Both the position numbers and the translations under genes were made by a program. Source: Pyruvatibacter sp. HU-CL02332 (GTDB taxonomy: Bacteria; Pseudomonadota; Alphaproteobacteria; CGMCC-115125). From it: a stretch of DNA of 64,000 nucleotides. Where the stretch lies: NCBI RefSeq assembly GCF_040362765.1, contig NZ_BAABWK010000001.1, positions 1,279,501 to 1,343,500 of the forward strand, written 5' to 3'. Of this stretch, positions 21,366-30,140 are shown one piece after another (position 1 is the stretch's first letter; the number at the start of each line of letters is the position of its first letter). Below the pieces are notes generated by a model. The model did not search any database. It had not been told where the DNA came from and was given only the letters and a program-made list of their open reading frames with translations.

Positions 21366-22274
21366 TCACTGCCCTTCGAGGGGCACAAAAGACCCTATTT
21401 CGGCTGAGGAGTTCTCCATGATCTTCTTGGCCACAGGAGCTTCCCGCGGCAGTCGACCCAGCGCCAACTCAGGCGGCACAGTGTCGGGAATCTCAGGGCT
21501 GGGTTGTGGCGGGCTGTAGTAGCCAAGCGCATAGGACCCCATCGTGTAGCCAAGCAGTTCCTGAAGCTCAGGGGCCAAAGTCCTGGCAACGTCCGGCGGG
21601 CAGGAGAGGTACTGGTTCTCTTCTGTTCTGAGCCAGCCCAGACAGTAAGTAATGTTCATTCCCACCCGGGGGGCCTGCGACTTGTTTTCACCACCACTGT
21701 GAATGACCGAGCCCGTATACAGCAGCACCGAGCCACGTGGCATGACAGCCTGACAGACCTCGTGAGGCTCAGCCTGGCGCTTCTCGTCCCATTTGTGACT
21801 GCCCGGCACGACCTGCGTCGCACCGTTCTCTTCGGTAAAATCCGTCAGGGCCCAGATGGTGTTGAATTGCGGTTCAATGTCCGGCAGGTAGCCGCCCCAG
21901 GCGAGCCTGTCGCGGTGAAGCGGCTGCTTGCCCTGCCCCGGCAACAGCCGGATGAGCTGCGTCAGGTGCAACTGGATCCGATCGCAATAGGGCAGCAGGA
22001 AACGGTTGGCGGCTTCCAGAACCGTTGCATCCATCACCGCCTCACGACATGCCGGAGAGCGGGATACCAGCGCGCCCGTCCGCGTCGTGTTGTGACCGGT
22101 GAATGCGTCATTGCCCTTGGCAGACGCATCCATCAGCGGCTGCGTCTCCGCATCAATACGCGCAAACAACGCATCATCCATAGCGCCCGTCAGAATCATC
22201 GCACCATCGCGGTCCATGATCTTGGCAATTTCTTCCTGCGACGCAGTCGCCAGCAGGCTCGTCAGTTGAGGCAT
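21366..22274 (-). CDS. Phytanoyl-CoA dioxygenase (PhyH) family protein
   Basis: A 302-residue Fe(II)/2-oxoglutarate oxygenase. The facial triad is visible as HRD (in PLHRDRLAWGG) and a distal His in VIHSGGENKS, with the arginine for 2-oxoglutarate shortly after (APRVGMNI). PhyH-family enzymes hydroxylate varied small molecules; the substrate is unknown here. The ATG at 22274 has a GGGAG site. It starts 13 bases after the tetR-like gene on the same strand, so its expression is probably controlled by that regulator and its ligand. Confidence 0.85.
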   Translation of the reverse strand: MPQLTSLLATASQEEIAKIMDRDGAMILTGAMDDALFARIDAETQPLMDASAKGNDAFTGHNTTRTGALVSRSPACREAVMDATVLEAANRFLLPYCDRIQLHLTQLIRLLPGQGKQPLHRDRLAWGGYLPDIEPQFNTIWALTDFTEENGATQVVPGSHKWDEKRQAEPHEVCQAVMPRGSVLLYTGSVIHSGGENKSQAPRVGMNITYCLGWLRTEENQYLSCPPDVARTLAPELQELLGYTMGSYALGYYSPPQPSPEIPDTVPPELALGRLPREAPVAKKIMENSSAEIGSFVPLEGQ

Positions 22275-22287
22275 GGGTAACTCCCTG

Positions 22288-22884
22288 TCAGTTCGCATTG
22301 TCTGGATTGTCTGGGGTGTCTGGGGTGTGCGCCGCCATCAGCGGTAAAATCAGAGCGGAGATCGTCTTGCGCATGCGCGTCATGTCCCAGGCGTCCGGCT
22401 CCATCGCCACACGCACAGCAATGCCATCAACGCCCGCAATCATGGCATCAGCAACAGTCTGCGGATCGGTCGCGCCACCGGCTTCAAGCTCAAGACGCAG
22501 CGAGTGGGCAAGCGCCTCATACCCGGCGCGGTGCCGCTCCCGAAACGCCGGATCACTGACCCCGCGTCCCCAGAATTGCAGGAAGACGCGCCACTCCCGC
22601 GCCGTCTCATCATTATGGGGCAGATAGGTCATGGCCCGGTCCACCGGGTCCATGCCGCGCGTCTGCTCAAGACGCTCCGCATTGCGCAGCCCGACCTGAT
22701 CAAAGGCCGCCAGAAGCACGTCGTCCTTGTTGTTGAGGTAGTGGACCACAGCCCCGGTGGTGAGCTTGGCCTCGCGGGCGACATCGATCAGTCGGACGCT
22801 GTCGAGCCCGTGGGTATCAATGGCGACGACGGCCGCTTCGGCAAGCTGGGAACGGCGCTGATCATGGTCCACCTTTTTTGGCAT
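22288..22884 (-). CDS. TetR-family transcriptional regulator
   Basis: A 198-residue repressor with an N-terminal helix-turn-helix (DVAREAKLTTGAVVHYLNNKDDVLLAAFD, about 30-58) and a BetI-like ligand domain (REWRVFLQFWGRG). It leads an operon with the PhyH dioxygenase. There is no ribosome site before the ATG at 22884. Instead a near-consensus promoter ends right at this codon, so the mRNA is probably leaderless. An in-frame ATG at 22890 would lie upstream of the predicted transcription start. The tail ends in Asp-Asn-Pro-rich repeats. Confidence 0.85.
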   Translation of the reverse strand: MPKKVDHDQRRSQLAEAAVVAIDTHGLDSVRLIDVAREAKLTTGAVVHYLNNKDDVLLAAFDQVGLRNAERLEQTRGMDPVDRAMTYLPHNDETAREWRVFLQFWGRGVSDPAFRERHRAGYEALAHSLRLELEAGGATDPQTVADAMIAGVDGIAVRVAMEPDAWDMTRMRKTISALILPLMAAHTPDTPDNPDNAN

Positions 22885-22919
22885 AATCATGATTATATAA
22901 AAAGCGTGCCGCCTGGCAA
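22883..22919 (-). promoter_or_regulatory. Near-consensus promoter with palindromic operator over the tetR start
   Basis: On the minus strand TTGCCA (22914-22919), a 16-base spacer and a perfect TATAAT (22892-22897) predict transcription starting at about 22885-22884, the A of the start codon. A perfect 14-base palindrome ATAATCATGATTAT (22883-22896) covers the -10 and the start, an ideal place for autorepression. Confidence 0.72.
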
Positions 22920-22992
22920 GCCTCAAAACGCCAGTGGGCCGATCCTGATGCTCAGAACCGGCCCACCTGATGTCGTCGACGGCTGGTGCCGC

Positions 22993-24015
22993 TTAAGCAG
23001 CTTTCGCCAGATACTTCGTATTCAGCAGCTCAGCGATCTGCACTGCATTGAGTGCTGCGCCCTTGCGTAGATTGTCAGAGACGACCCACAGCGCCAGGCC
23101 ATTGTCCACGGTCGGATCCGTGCGGATGCGGCTCACAAAGGTCGCAAAGTCACCCACGCACTCGACCGGAGTCACATAGCCACCGTCTTCACGCTTATCC
23201 ACGACCAGCACACCCGGTGCCTCACGCAGAATGTTACGCGCTTCCTTGTCGGAGATCGGCTTGGCGAACTCGATATGCACCGCTTCGCCATGACCCACAA
23301 ACACCGGCACGCGCACGGATGTGGCCGTGAGCTTGATCTTGGGATCAAGGATCTTCTTGGTCTCAACCGTCATCTTCCACTCTTCAGTGGTGTAGCCGTC
23401 CTCCATGAAGTCGCCCCCATGGGGGATCACGTTGAACGCGATCTGCTTGGGGTAGATCGACTTTTCAATCGGATCATTCACAAACACCGCACGGGTCTGG
23501 TTGAACAGCTCATCCATCGCGTCCTTGCCCGTGCCCGACACGGACTGATAGGTCGACACGACCACGCGCTCGATCTGAGCCGCGTCATGCAGCGGCTTCA
23601 GCGCCACCACCAACTGCGCCGTTGAGCAATTGGGGTTCGCGATGATGTTCTTCTTGGTGTAGCCCGCAATCGCGTCCGCATTCACTTCCGGCACGATCAG
23701 CGGAACATCCGGGTCGGTCCGCCAGGTGGATGAATTGTCGATGACAACCGCACCCTGCTTGGCAATCTTGGGAGACCACTCTTTCGAGACACCGCCGCCT
23801 GCAGACATCATCACGATGTCCGTGTCGGAAAAATCAAAATTCTCCAGCGCCTGACACTTCAGTGTCCTGTCGCCATAGGACACTTCCTTGCCCTGGCTGC
23901 GGCGCGAGGCTATGGCCACGACTTCCGTCGCTGGAAACTGACGCTCTTCGAGAATATTGAGCATCTCATGCCCCACATTCCCCGTGGCGCCCACAACTGC
24001 AACTTTCAAACCCAT
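22993..24015 (-). CDS. asd: Aspartate-semialdehyde dehydrogenase
   Basis: Reduces aspartyl phosphate to aspartate semialdehyde with NADPH, feeding lysine/diaminopimelate, threonine and methionine synthesis. The 340-residue protein has the nucleotide loop VVGATGNVG, the catalytic Cys in NPNCSTAQ, and the active-site His in VGHGEAVH. Length is normal. It is a single-gene unit here, with AAGGAAC before the ATG. dapF, a later enzyme of the same pathway, lies about 17 kb away. Confidence 0.97.
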   Translation of the reverse strand: MGLKVAVVGATGNVGHEMLNILEERQFPATEVVAIASRRSQGKEVSYGDRTLKCQALENFDFSDTDIVMMSAGGGVSKEWSPKIAKQGAVVIDNSSTWRTDPDVPLIVPEVNADAIAGYTKKNIIANPNCSTAQLVVALKPLHDAAQIERVVVSTYQSVSGTGKDAMDELFNQTRAVFVNDPIEKSIYPKQIAFNVIPHGGDFMEDGYTTEEWKMTVETKKILDPKIKLTATSVRVPVFVGHGEAVHIEFAKPISDKEARNILREAPGVLVVDKREDGGYVTPVECVGDFATFVSRIRTDPTVDNGLALWVVSDNLRKGAALNAVQIAELLNTKYLAKAA

Positions 24016-24352
24016 CGGTCCTGTTCCTTAACGTCTCTGCCTCTTCCGCGCCCGCCTGCAAAACAGGCAAAGCCCCAACTCGTCTGCTCTTGCCTCAAGA
24101 GCCGGCAGAAGAGAGAACAAGCGGCGCAAGGGGCAGGATCAGACGGTGGTGGCCGTCTTTTTGGTGGTCGGAGTGGTGGTGGTGGCCGGCGAACACGCGT
24201 AATCGCCCGCAAGACACATGTCCCGCGCGGTCAAAAACTCAGGGTTCGTCAAATACCTGGCCATCAAGGTCCAAATTCCATCAATTTCCGGCGCTTATAT
24301 CTCACTGCACACCCTTCCAGTCAATGAATGGCGCGCATGGCTGCTGCCACGC
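24016..24352. other. Intergenic stretch upstream of asd
   Basis: About 340 bases without a gene. It holds a strongly strand-biased G/T-rich run (24147-24195, many GGTGG units) on the + strand. The asd promoter should lie here. Nothing else recognised. Confidence 0.4.
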
Positions 24353-25066
24353 CTAAAAGGCGGAGGCGCCGCCAAATTTCAGCTTCCGCACTGTCCGTTC
24401 CAGCCCTTCATCAAACACAGCCTCAATGCTCTTTTGAATCTGATCCTGCTCGACATCCGTGTAACCGGCGGGATTCTCCTTGAATTCGACAGGCAGCGGC
24501 ATGCAGGGGCCATCCCATGAGTTAAAGCCCCACTCCCACGCCAGCCGATCACCTGTGTCCGCATCCAGTATCCGGACAACAGTCTGCTGGTAGGCACAGT
24601 TCTGCCCGAGGCCGAAGGCGACTTTGCGGTAAACGCCGTATCCAGGCGTCACATAGGGGTAATTGTCGTAGCCGGACGGATGGATGACAGCCACGGCATC
24701 AAACCCCTGCTCCTTGGCTGCCGCCAGCAGGGCAGACGGCGATCCAGCAAAACGGTCCTTATCAAGACCGTCCGCGTCGATGATGCCAACCCGTCCCGGC
24801 ATGGGACCCGCATCGAGATACTTCACAAGCGTCGCTTCCGCAAAGCCGGGAACATCCCAGTCCGATACGTCAACCTTCTGGCGCTTGTTTTCAAAAATGA
24901 GTGTCCCGACAAAATCATGTTGCCGCATGTTTGACAGGGCAGACGTGACACCCAGCCGCTGGATACCCGCAACATCCTCAGCATCCATCGTCCGGTCCAG
25001 CGTCGCACAGCCCGCAACCAACATAGCCAGACCTGCGGCAATTGCCGTCTTCACATGATCGATCAA
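24353..25066 (-). CDS. Putative lipoprotein of unknown function
   Basis: About 237 residues with a short lipoprotein signal (hydrophobic AIAAGLAMLVAGC, lipid Cys at about residue 20 from this start). The mature part includes GYDNYPYVTPGYGVYRK, a Gly/Tyr-rich patch, and paired cysteines (QNCAYQ, DGPCMP). No family recognised. The start is uncertain: the TTG at 25066 lies 8 bases after GGGAG and gives a compact signal peptide; other non-ATG codons up to 25081 are in frame. Confidence 0.6.
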   Translation of the reverse strand: MIDHVKTAIAAGLAMLVAGCATLDRTMDAEDVAGIQRLGVTSALSNMRQHDFVGTLIFENKRQKVDVSDWDVPGFAEATLVKYLDAGPMPGRVGIIDADGLDKDRFAGSPSALLAAAKEQGFDAVAVIHPSGYDNYPYVTPGYGVYRKVAFGLGQNCAYQQTVVRILDADTGDRLAWEWGFNSWDGPCMPLPVEFKENPAGYTDVEQDQIQKSIEAVFDEGLERTVRKLKFGGASAF

Positions 25067-25210
25067 TTCACTCACTCCCAAACACTCAGTCAGCCCAAAT
25101 CACTCAACCTGATAATCGCATCATCATACCCAAACACCAAAGCTCACCAACATATGATACGCTGGCCCTGCGCGGGGGTGGATAAGGTTGTGGTCCAAGG
25201 AGATGACCTC

Positions 25211-25471
25211 ATGACACCAACGAAAATCAGTGCTCTGGCCCTCATCTGTACGCTGGGCCTGGCGCTATCGGCCTGTGCCGGTGATCGCTCCGAGCAGATT
25301 GCGGCACAAAACGAAATCGACCATCAAAACTGCCTCGTGCTTGGCTTCGAGGAAGGCACGGAAGCCTATGGCAACTGCCGCCTGAAACTGCGCGAAATCC
25401 GCGCCGCTGAGAGCCAGCGTGATAGCGGCGGCAATTTCGGTGTCGGCATCGGTATTGGCATCGGACTTTAG
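25211..25471 (+). CDS. Small lipoprotein, first of a tandem paralogous pair
   Basis: An 86-residue lipoprotein: signal LALICTLGLALSAC with lipid Cys22. The mature part carries a short conserved block, NCLVLGFEEGTEAYGNCRLKL, and ends in alternating Gly-Ile/Val residues. The block has two cysteines spaced for a loop. It has an AAGGAGA ribosome site. Ten bases after its stop comes a paralogue with the same block. Function unknown; the block recurs in many small proteobacterial lipoproteins in my memory. Confidence 0.75.
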   Translation: MTPTKISALALICTLGLALSACAGDRSEQIAAQNEIDHQNCLVLGFEEGTEAYGNCRLKLREIRAAESQRDSGGNFGVGIGIGIGL

Positions 25472-25480
25472 GAGGGGATC

Positions 25481-25777
25481 ATGAACCCAATCCGGCTCAT
25501 CCCCATTCTCGCTCTGGTGCTTGGTCTGTCCGCCTGCGCCACCGCTGAAGACCGGGCCGCGCGCGCCCAAGCCCAGCTTGCCGCCGACAAGGCGGAATGC
25601 CAGAGCCTCGGCTTCAAACCTGAGACCGAAGCCTTCAGCAACTGCTTGCTCAAGCTGCGCGAAATCCGCGCTGAGGAAGCTGCTGCCATCGAGCAGCGCC
25701 GCGCCAACAACCGCGCCATCTGGGGCCCTGACTGGCCGTGGTACTACAACCGCGGCTACCGCAACCGCCACTGGTAA
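25481..25777 (+). CDS. Small lipoprotein, second of a tandem paralogous pair
   Basis: A 98-residue lipoprotein with signal LALVLGLSAC (lipid Cys19). It shares the block ECQSLGFKPETEAFSNCLLKL followed by REIRAEE with the preceding gene, so the two arose by duplication. Its own C-terminus is different: aromatic and arginine-rich (WGPDWPWYYNRGYRNRHW), unlike the Gly/Ile tail of its partner. AGGAGGG ribosome site. Followed by a paired palindrome that probably ends transcription. Confidence 0.75.
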   Translation: MNPIRLIPILALVLGLSACATAEDRAARAQAQLAADKAECQSLGFKPETEAFSNCLLKLREIRAEEAAAIEQRRANNRAIWGPDWPWYYNRGYRNRHW

Positions 25778-25805
25778 GAGAGCTCACACCAACCAATCCC
25801 GCTTT

Positions 25806-25868
25806 CCCTCCGGCTTGACCGGAGGGCCCGTCTGAACCCGCCCATGGATCCTCCGGTCAAGCCGGAGG
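25806..25868. repeat. Two inverted copies of a CTTGA-centred palindrome
   Basis: CCTCCGGCTTGACCGGAGG (within 25806-25826) and its exact reverse complement (25850-25868) lie 23 bases apart. Each copy forms its own hairpin and the two can also pair with each other. Located between the convergent lipoprotein and leuB genes, so it may act as a bidirectional terminator. Related copies occur at 27647, 30099, 45206 and 45320. Confidence 0.8.
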
Positions 25869-25892
25869 AAGAGCGGATAGGTGGTTGCCCCC

Positions 25893-26996
25893 CTAGGTGT
25901 TGGCCATCTCTTCAACAACCGCACGGCCCATCTGCGACGTAGACACCTTGGTCATGCCGTCCTGCATGATGTCACCGGTGCGCAGACCCTTGTCCAGCAC
26001 GGACGTAATCGCGCCTTCCAGCTTGTCGGCCACCTCACCCATGTTGAACGAATAGCGAAGGCACATGGCCAGGCTCGACAGCATGGCGATGGGGTTGGCA
26101 ATGCCGTTGCCCGCAATGTCAGGCGCTGAACCGTGCACCGGCTCATAGAGCGACTTGCGCTTGCCATTTGCGTCCGCCGCACCAAGCGACGCTGACGGCA
26201 ACATGCCCAGCGAGCCCGTCAGCATGGCAGCCACGTCTGACAGCATGTCGCCGAACAGATTATCCGTGACGATCACGTCAAACTGCTTGGGCGCGCGCAC
26301 CAGCTGCATGCCGCCCGCATCCGCCAGCATGTGGGTGAGTTCCACATCCTGATAGTCGCGCTTGTGAACCTCGGTCACGACTTCATTCCACAGCACGCCG
26401 GACTTCATGACGTTGCGCTTTTCCATGGAGCAGACGCGATTGCCGCGCGTGCGCGCAATGTCAAACGCCGCTGCTGCGATGCGCTCAATCTCATATGTGT
26501 CATAGACCTGCGTATCGATTCCGCGCCGCTGGCCGTTTTCAAGCTCGATGATTTCCTTGGGCTCACCGAAATAGACGCCACCGGTCAGCTCACGAACAAT
26601 GAGAATGTCGAGCCCTTCAACCAGCTCCTTCTTGAGCGAGGATGCTTCCGCCAGCGCACCAAAGCAGATGGCCGGGCGCAGATTGGCAAACAGTTCCATG
26701 TCCTTGCGCAGGCGCAAAAGACCGGCTTCCGGCCGCACGTCGTACGGCACGTCATCCCACTTGGGCCCGCCCACAGCACCAAACAGTACCGCATCCGCCG
26801 CCATGGCCCGCGCCATGTCGTCTTCGGAGATCGATAGCCCGTGGGCGTCATAGGCAGCACCGCCCACAAGGCCTTCTTCCACCTCAAAGGAGGTCAGGCC
26901 CTCGCCATTCATCCACTCAATGGCGCGGCGCACCTCCCCCATGACTTCAGGGCCAATGCCGTCGCCGGGCAGAAGGAGGATTTTCTGGGTCGCCAT
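25893..26996 (-). CDS. leuB: 3-isopropylmalate dehydrogenase
   Basis: Oxidatively decarboxylates 3-isopropylmalate with NAD in leucine synthesis. The 367-residue protein shows [11 protein letters not shown], the substrate arginine region [33 protein letters not shown] for metal binding, and [18 protein letters not shown] near the C-terminus. The ATG at 26996 follows GGAGAC. It is about 3 kb from leuD-leuC, separated by terB, a DUF4188 gene and rsgA, so the leucine genes are not one operon here. Confidence 0.97.
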   Translation of the reverse strand: MATQKILLLPGDGIGPEVMGEVRRAIEWMNGEGLTSFEVEEGLVGGAAYDAHGLSISEDDMARAMAADAVLFGAVGGPKWDDVPYDVRPEAGLLRLRKDMELFANLRPAICFGALAEASSLKKELVEGLDILIVRELTGGVYFGEPKEIIELENGQRRGIDTQVYDTYEIERIAAAAFDIARTRGNRVCSMEKRNVMKSGVLWNEVVTEVHKRDYQDVELTHMLADAGGMQLVRAPKQFDVIVTDNLFGDMLSDVAAMLTGSLGMLPSASLGAADANGKRKSLYEPVHGSAPDIAGNGIANPIAMLSSLAMCLRYSFNMGEVADKLEGAITSVLDKGLRTGDIMQDGMTKVSTSQMGRAVVEEMANT

Positions 26997-27690
26997 GGAA
27001 CTATGTCTCCGCACTAGAAATGTCGTGTGTCGTTGGCCGGGTTCCTAGCAGGGACCCACAGGCAAGGCCAGCCCCAGAAATGCCGAGCCGGGCCGCCTCA
27101 CGGCCCGTATGGCCGCAAGGGGAAAGATGGGATGGCAGGAGCACCGCCCAAAGGCAGCATGTCCGTGTCTGAGGCATTCAACGCACACAAGCGCGTCCGG
27201 CTACCTGATGGCAGCGCTCCTGCGCGGATGGTCTTCGGCGCCGACCGTCTCCACCGGTGAGCCCGGGTGTTACCCGGTGACCCGCCCGATGCTGCTTTTG
27301 TACCGGTCTATCCCTCGTATGAGACGCGAGAACCGCCGGGGCCTGCGAGGACGCGCAGGCCAGCAGAGTCGTCACCGCCATATCGCCAAAGTCCGTTACC
27401 CTTCAGCACGCCCGATGACATCCCGCCCTTGTCCCTGTTGGGCAGTCATCACCACGCTCCATGGCATCCGCCCTCCCACCCAGCACCCGGACGGTCCGGA
27501 CTGCCCAAAAGCAGGAGGCATGCGTGAAGTATGAGGCCCCGCAAGAGACCGGGGATAAGTTTTTGAATTTTTCTGAAGTTTTTTCGCCATCCCCCCGTTT
27601 AACCCGGGGGATCCATCCAGCGCCGGTATGTCGACACAGAGCTGGATTGTCCGGTCAAGCCGGACAATGGCGGGTCAGATAGGCAGCAAC
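26997..27690. other. Long stretch with no convincing gene, upstream of leuB
   Basis: Nearly 700 bases. Open frames exist on both strands (for example + 27109-27534) but are Arg/Pro/Ser-rich, lack ribosome sites and show no family likeness. There are several GC hairpins (CCGGGTGTTACCCGG around 27268, CCCCCGTTTAACCCGGGGG around 27593) and an AT-rich patch (27560-27588). It should contain the leuB promoter and could hold an unrecognised RNA or a decayed gene. Confidence 0.35.
27647..27667. repeat. CTTGA-centred palindrome
   Basis: TTGTCCGGTCAAGCCGGACAA, a 21-base imperfect palindrome of the same family as the pair at 25806-25868, 23 bases beyond the 3' end of the terB-like gene, where it may act as its terminator. 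Confidence 0.65.
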
Positions 27691-28077
27691 CTAAAGCGCG
27701 CCTTTTTCCAGCCCAAGCGCCATCGCAATCCGATCCAGTGCGTGTTCTTCCTGCGGCGAGATCGCCTGATCCGCAATCACAGCTACCCTCGCTGCATGCT
27801 TCACAGCCCGTCTTTCCACGTCGTGGTCCTTGATGGATGCAATCGATACCAGTACATCCAGCGCCGTCGCTTCATAATCGTCGGGGAAGGCCTTTACTAG
27901 TTCTGCCATCTCAGCCGTAAGCGCGGCCTGCTCAAATCGTTTGAACGCCTCGTCGGCCGCCAGCTCGCTCATCAAACGGCCTTCTTCCACCGGCGCAAAC
28001 TGGCCATCTGAGTAGGCGACCATCAGATAGGCACCGCAGATGGCGTGCAGGGCTGTCTTTGGGTTTGTCTCACTCAT
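27691..28077 (-). CDS. TerB-like domain protein
   Basis: A 128-residue all-helical protein of the TerB/DjlA-N class: AYLMVAYSDGQFAPVEEGRL at the start and HAARVAVIADQAISPQEEHALDRIAMALGL at the end, with acidic residues on the loops that bind divalent metal in TerB. The family name comes from tellurite resistance operons, but solitary copies like this have no proven role in that. It overlaps the upstream DUF4188 gene by ATGA. Confidence 0.8.
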   Translation of the reverse strand: MSETNPKTALHAICGAYLMVAYSDGQFAPVEEGRLMSELAADEAFKRFEQAALTAEMAELVKAFPDDYEATALDVLVSIASIKDHDVERRAVKHAARVAVIADQAISPQEEHALDRIAMALGLEKGAL

Positions 28078-28544
28078 GCACTCATGCGTCCCCGCGCCTT
28101 GTTGTAGGCCCCGTCGGCCTTGATGTGATCGCCTGCAGCACCGAGGCCAAAGCGCGGCATGTTGCCGTAGACGGCTTCAAAGGCATTGGGCTGAACCACA
28201 TAGGTTTCATGCCAGATGCCGACAGACCCGTCTTCACCAATCGCCCGGTTGAACTCCCGCCACGCCTCCGTATGCGTCGCCACCTTGGTGGCATAGTGCT
28301 CCAGATGTTCAAAACTCTTCCAGTACTGGATCGTTGCAAAGCCGCGGCGATACCTGATCGGTTCCACATGCAGCATGCCAAGCTCGGGATCAGCCCCAAG
28401 CTCGTTGAGCATGCGCGGCATGGCCTTGGCCACGGGCAGCCATTTGTGCACAGCCCACAGCTTGTTGATCCGCATACCGATGATAAAGACCGCGAACGGT
28501 TCATCCATCTTCGCCGCAAAGCGTCCGGGAATGACTGTGGTCAT
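28074..28544 (-). CDS. DUF4188 family protein
   Basis: A 156-residue protein with the DUF4188 pattern: GRFAAKMDEPFAVFIIGMRINKLWAVHKW at the start, then a dimeric alpha/beta-barrel-like part (GFATIQYWKSFEHLEHYA) and GIWHETYVV. Similar proteins are annotated as monooxygenases or phenylacetaldoxime dehydratases without firm evidence. The ATG at 28544 has a GGGAGAG site; longer in-frame starts do not. Translationally coupled to the terB-like gene. Confidence 0.78.
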   Translation of the reverse strand: MTTVIPGRFAAKMDEPFAVFIIGMRINKLWAVHKWLPVAKAMPRMLNELGADPELGMLHVEPIRYRRGFATIQYWKSFEHLEHYATKVATHTEAWREFNRAIGEDGSVGIWHETYVVQPNAFEAVYGNMPRFGLGAAGDHIKADGAYNKARGRMSA

Positions 28545-28915
28545 GGTGCTACTCTCCCTCACCGTCCGATCACGCATCATGGCGCGTCCAGACAAGCCGA
28601 ACAATGACCGTAGATAAATCACCCAACCGCTTTCATTGATCCCGGTCATGTACAGGCGCCTCCAAAACCCGTACCGTTGCACCCACATCGACCGGACACC
28701 GACACAGGAGATTTTTGTGACTGCCATTGTGCGCCAGCCCGCTGGTGGACCAACAGGATAAGACAGCACCCAACGCGTGCTTTCCGGTCAGGCATACATG
28801 CTGACCGCCCTGTCACCGGCCCTTTTTGGAACCCCGCCCCCGGACCTCTTCGGTGGTGGACCTGTGTTCGCCCTGCGCCCGGCAGTCCGGAGCTGCAGAA
28901 GCTGGTAGACCAACA
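28545..28915. other. Divergent intergenic region
   Basis: About 370 bases between the DUF4188 gene and rsgA. Both neighbouring frames stay open into this region from non-ATG starts, but without ribosome sites or family likeness. Promoters for both directions should lie here. No RNA gene recognised. Confidence 0.35.
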
Positions 28916-30016
28916 ATGACAACGCGAATTTCAACCCCAATTTCCAACCTGGCCGATCTCGGCTGGACCAATTTCTTTCTTTCTCAACTCGATGCCGATG
29001 ATCTGGCAACCCTGGCGCCTGCCCGCGTCATGTCCGTGCACCGCACCAAGATGGACGTCGTGGGATGTGGCCCGGACCTTGTGCCGTTTGAAAAAACCAT
29101 CATGCCCTTCAGCGAACCCGAGGACCCCGACGACGGGTCGCCGGGGCGCACCGCCACCGTTGGCGACTGGGTGCTGCTTGATCCCGAAACCGGACAGGCG
29201 CAACGGCTGCTGGACAGAACAAGCGTGTTCAAGCGCAAGGTGGCCGGCCATGAGCGTAAAGAGCAGCTCATCGCGGCCAATGTGGACACCCTCTTTGTGG
29301 TCACATCCTGCAATCAGGATTTCAATGTGGCGCGGCTGGAGCGATATCTGGCGCTCTCACAGGATGCGGGCGTAACGCCGGTCATCATCCTCACCAAGGC
29401 GGACCTCACCGACGACCCGCACGACTATGAACAGCAGGCCATGGGACTGATGCCGGGCATCGTGGTCGAAACCCTGGATGCCCGCGACCCCGACCAGATC
29501 GCCAGCCTGCTGCCCTGGTGCACAACAGGTCAGACGGTGGCCTTTGTCGGGTCATCGGGTGTCGGCAAATCGACCCTGATCAACACCCTGACCGGTCAGG
29601 ACGCGATTGAGACCGCAGGCATTCGCGAGGATGACGCCAAGGGACGCCACACCACCACCAGTCGACAGTTTCATCGCCTGGCGTCCGGCGCGTGGCTGCT
29701 GGATACTCCGGGCATGCGCGAGTTGCAGCTCACCGATGTGCAGGACGGCATCGACGCGGTGTTTGCAGATGTGGTGGCACTGGCGCAGGCCTGTCGCTTC
29801 AGTGACTGCCAGCACGAAACCGAACCCGGCTGCGCGGTCACGGCAGCCATCGACGCAGGCACCCTCGACCCCAAGCGCCTGCAGCGCTGGCGCAAGCTGG
29901 CCCTGGAAGACCAGCACAACACGCAAACAATTGCCGAACGCCGCTCCCGCGAAAAATCATTCAAGAAAATGGTCAAACGCACCGTGGCGCAGAAGAAGCG
30001 ACAGCGCGACGACTGA
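28916..30016 (+). CDS. rsgA: Ribosome small subunit-dependent GTPase A
   Basis: A late 30S subunit assembly GTPase. The 366-residue protein has an N-terminal OB-like part and a circularly permuted G domain: G4 (TKAD) comes before G1 (GSSGVGKS) and G3 (DTPG). After this comes a zinc knuckle, CRFSDCQHETEPGC, and a basic C-terminal tail (KKMVKRTVAQKKRQR). Start at the ATG 28916; the ribosome site is weak and the frame extends upstream. Followed by a good terminator. Confidence 0.94.
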   Translation: MTTRISTPISNLADLGWTNFFLSQLDADDLATLAPARVMSVHRTKMDVVGCGPDLVPFEKTIMPFSEPEDPDDGSPGRTATVGDWVLLDPETGQAQRLLDRTSVFKRKVAGHERKEQLIAANVDTLFVVTSCNQDFNVARLERYLALSQDAGVTPVIILTKADLTDDPHDYEQQAMGLMPGIVVETLDARDPDQIASLLPWCTTGQTVAFVGSSGVGKSTLINTLTGQDAIETAGIREDDAKGRHTTTSRQFHRLASGAWLLDTPGMRELQLTDVQDGIDAVFADVVALAQACRFSDCQHETEPGCAVTAAIDAGTLDPKRLQRWRKLALEDQHNTQTIAERRSREKSFKKMVKRTVAQKKRQRDD

Positions 30017-30026
30017 TGTACCAGCA

Positions 30027-30066
30027 ACAAAAAAGGCGGCACTCATCTTGAGCGCCGCCTTTTTGG
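30027..30066 (+). terminator. Rho-independent terminator of rsgA
   Basis: A-run, then GGCGGC-A-CTCA-TCT-TGAG-C-GCCGCC, then TTTTT. It begins about 10 bases after the rsgA stop and could also serve the convergent leuD side. Confidence 0.88.
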
Positions 30067-30098
30067 CAGAGTTACAATCACGTCCCCACACCGCTGTT

Positions 30099-30117
30099 CC
30101 TCCGGCTTGACCGGAGG
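30099..30117. repeat. CTTGA-centred palindrome
   Basis: CCTCCGGCTTGACCGGAGG, identical in core to the copy at 25806. It sits between convergent rsgA and leuD, behind the rsgA terminator. Its flank (GGGAAAGCGGGAA) also matches, in reverse complement, the flank of the 25806 copy. Confidence 0.8.
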
Positions 30118-30140
30118 GAAAGCGGGAATGGGAGCAGGCG

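Noticed and set aside
27109-27534. A 141-codon open frame in the leuB upstream gap
   Set aside because: No ribosome site, no family likeness, and an Arg/Pro/Ser/Cys mix typical of chance frames in GC-rich DNA.
27691-28077. Tellurite resistance operon from the TerB-like gene
   Set aside because: No terA, terC, terD or terZ gene is near; a solitary TerB domain does not support the claim.
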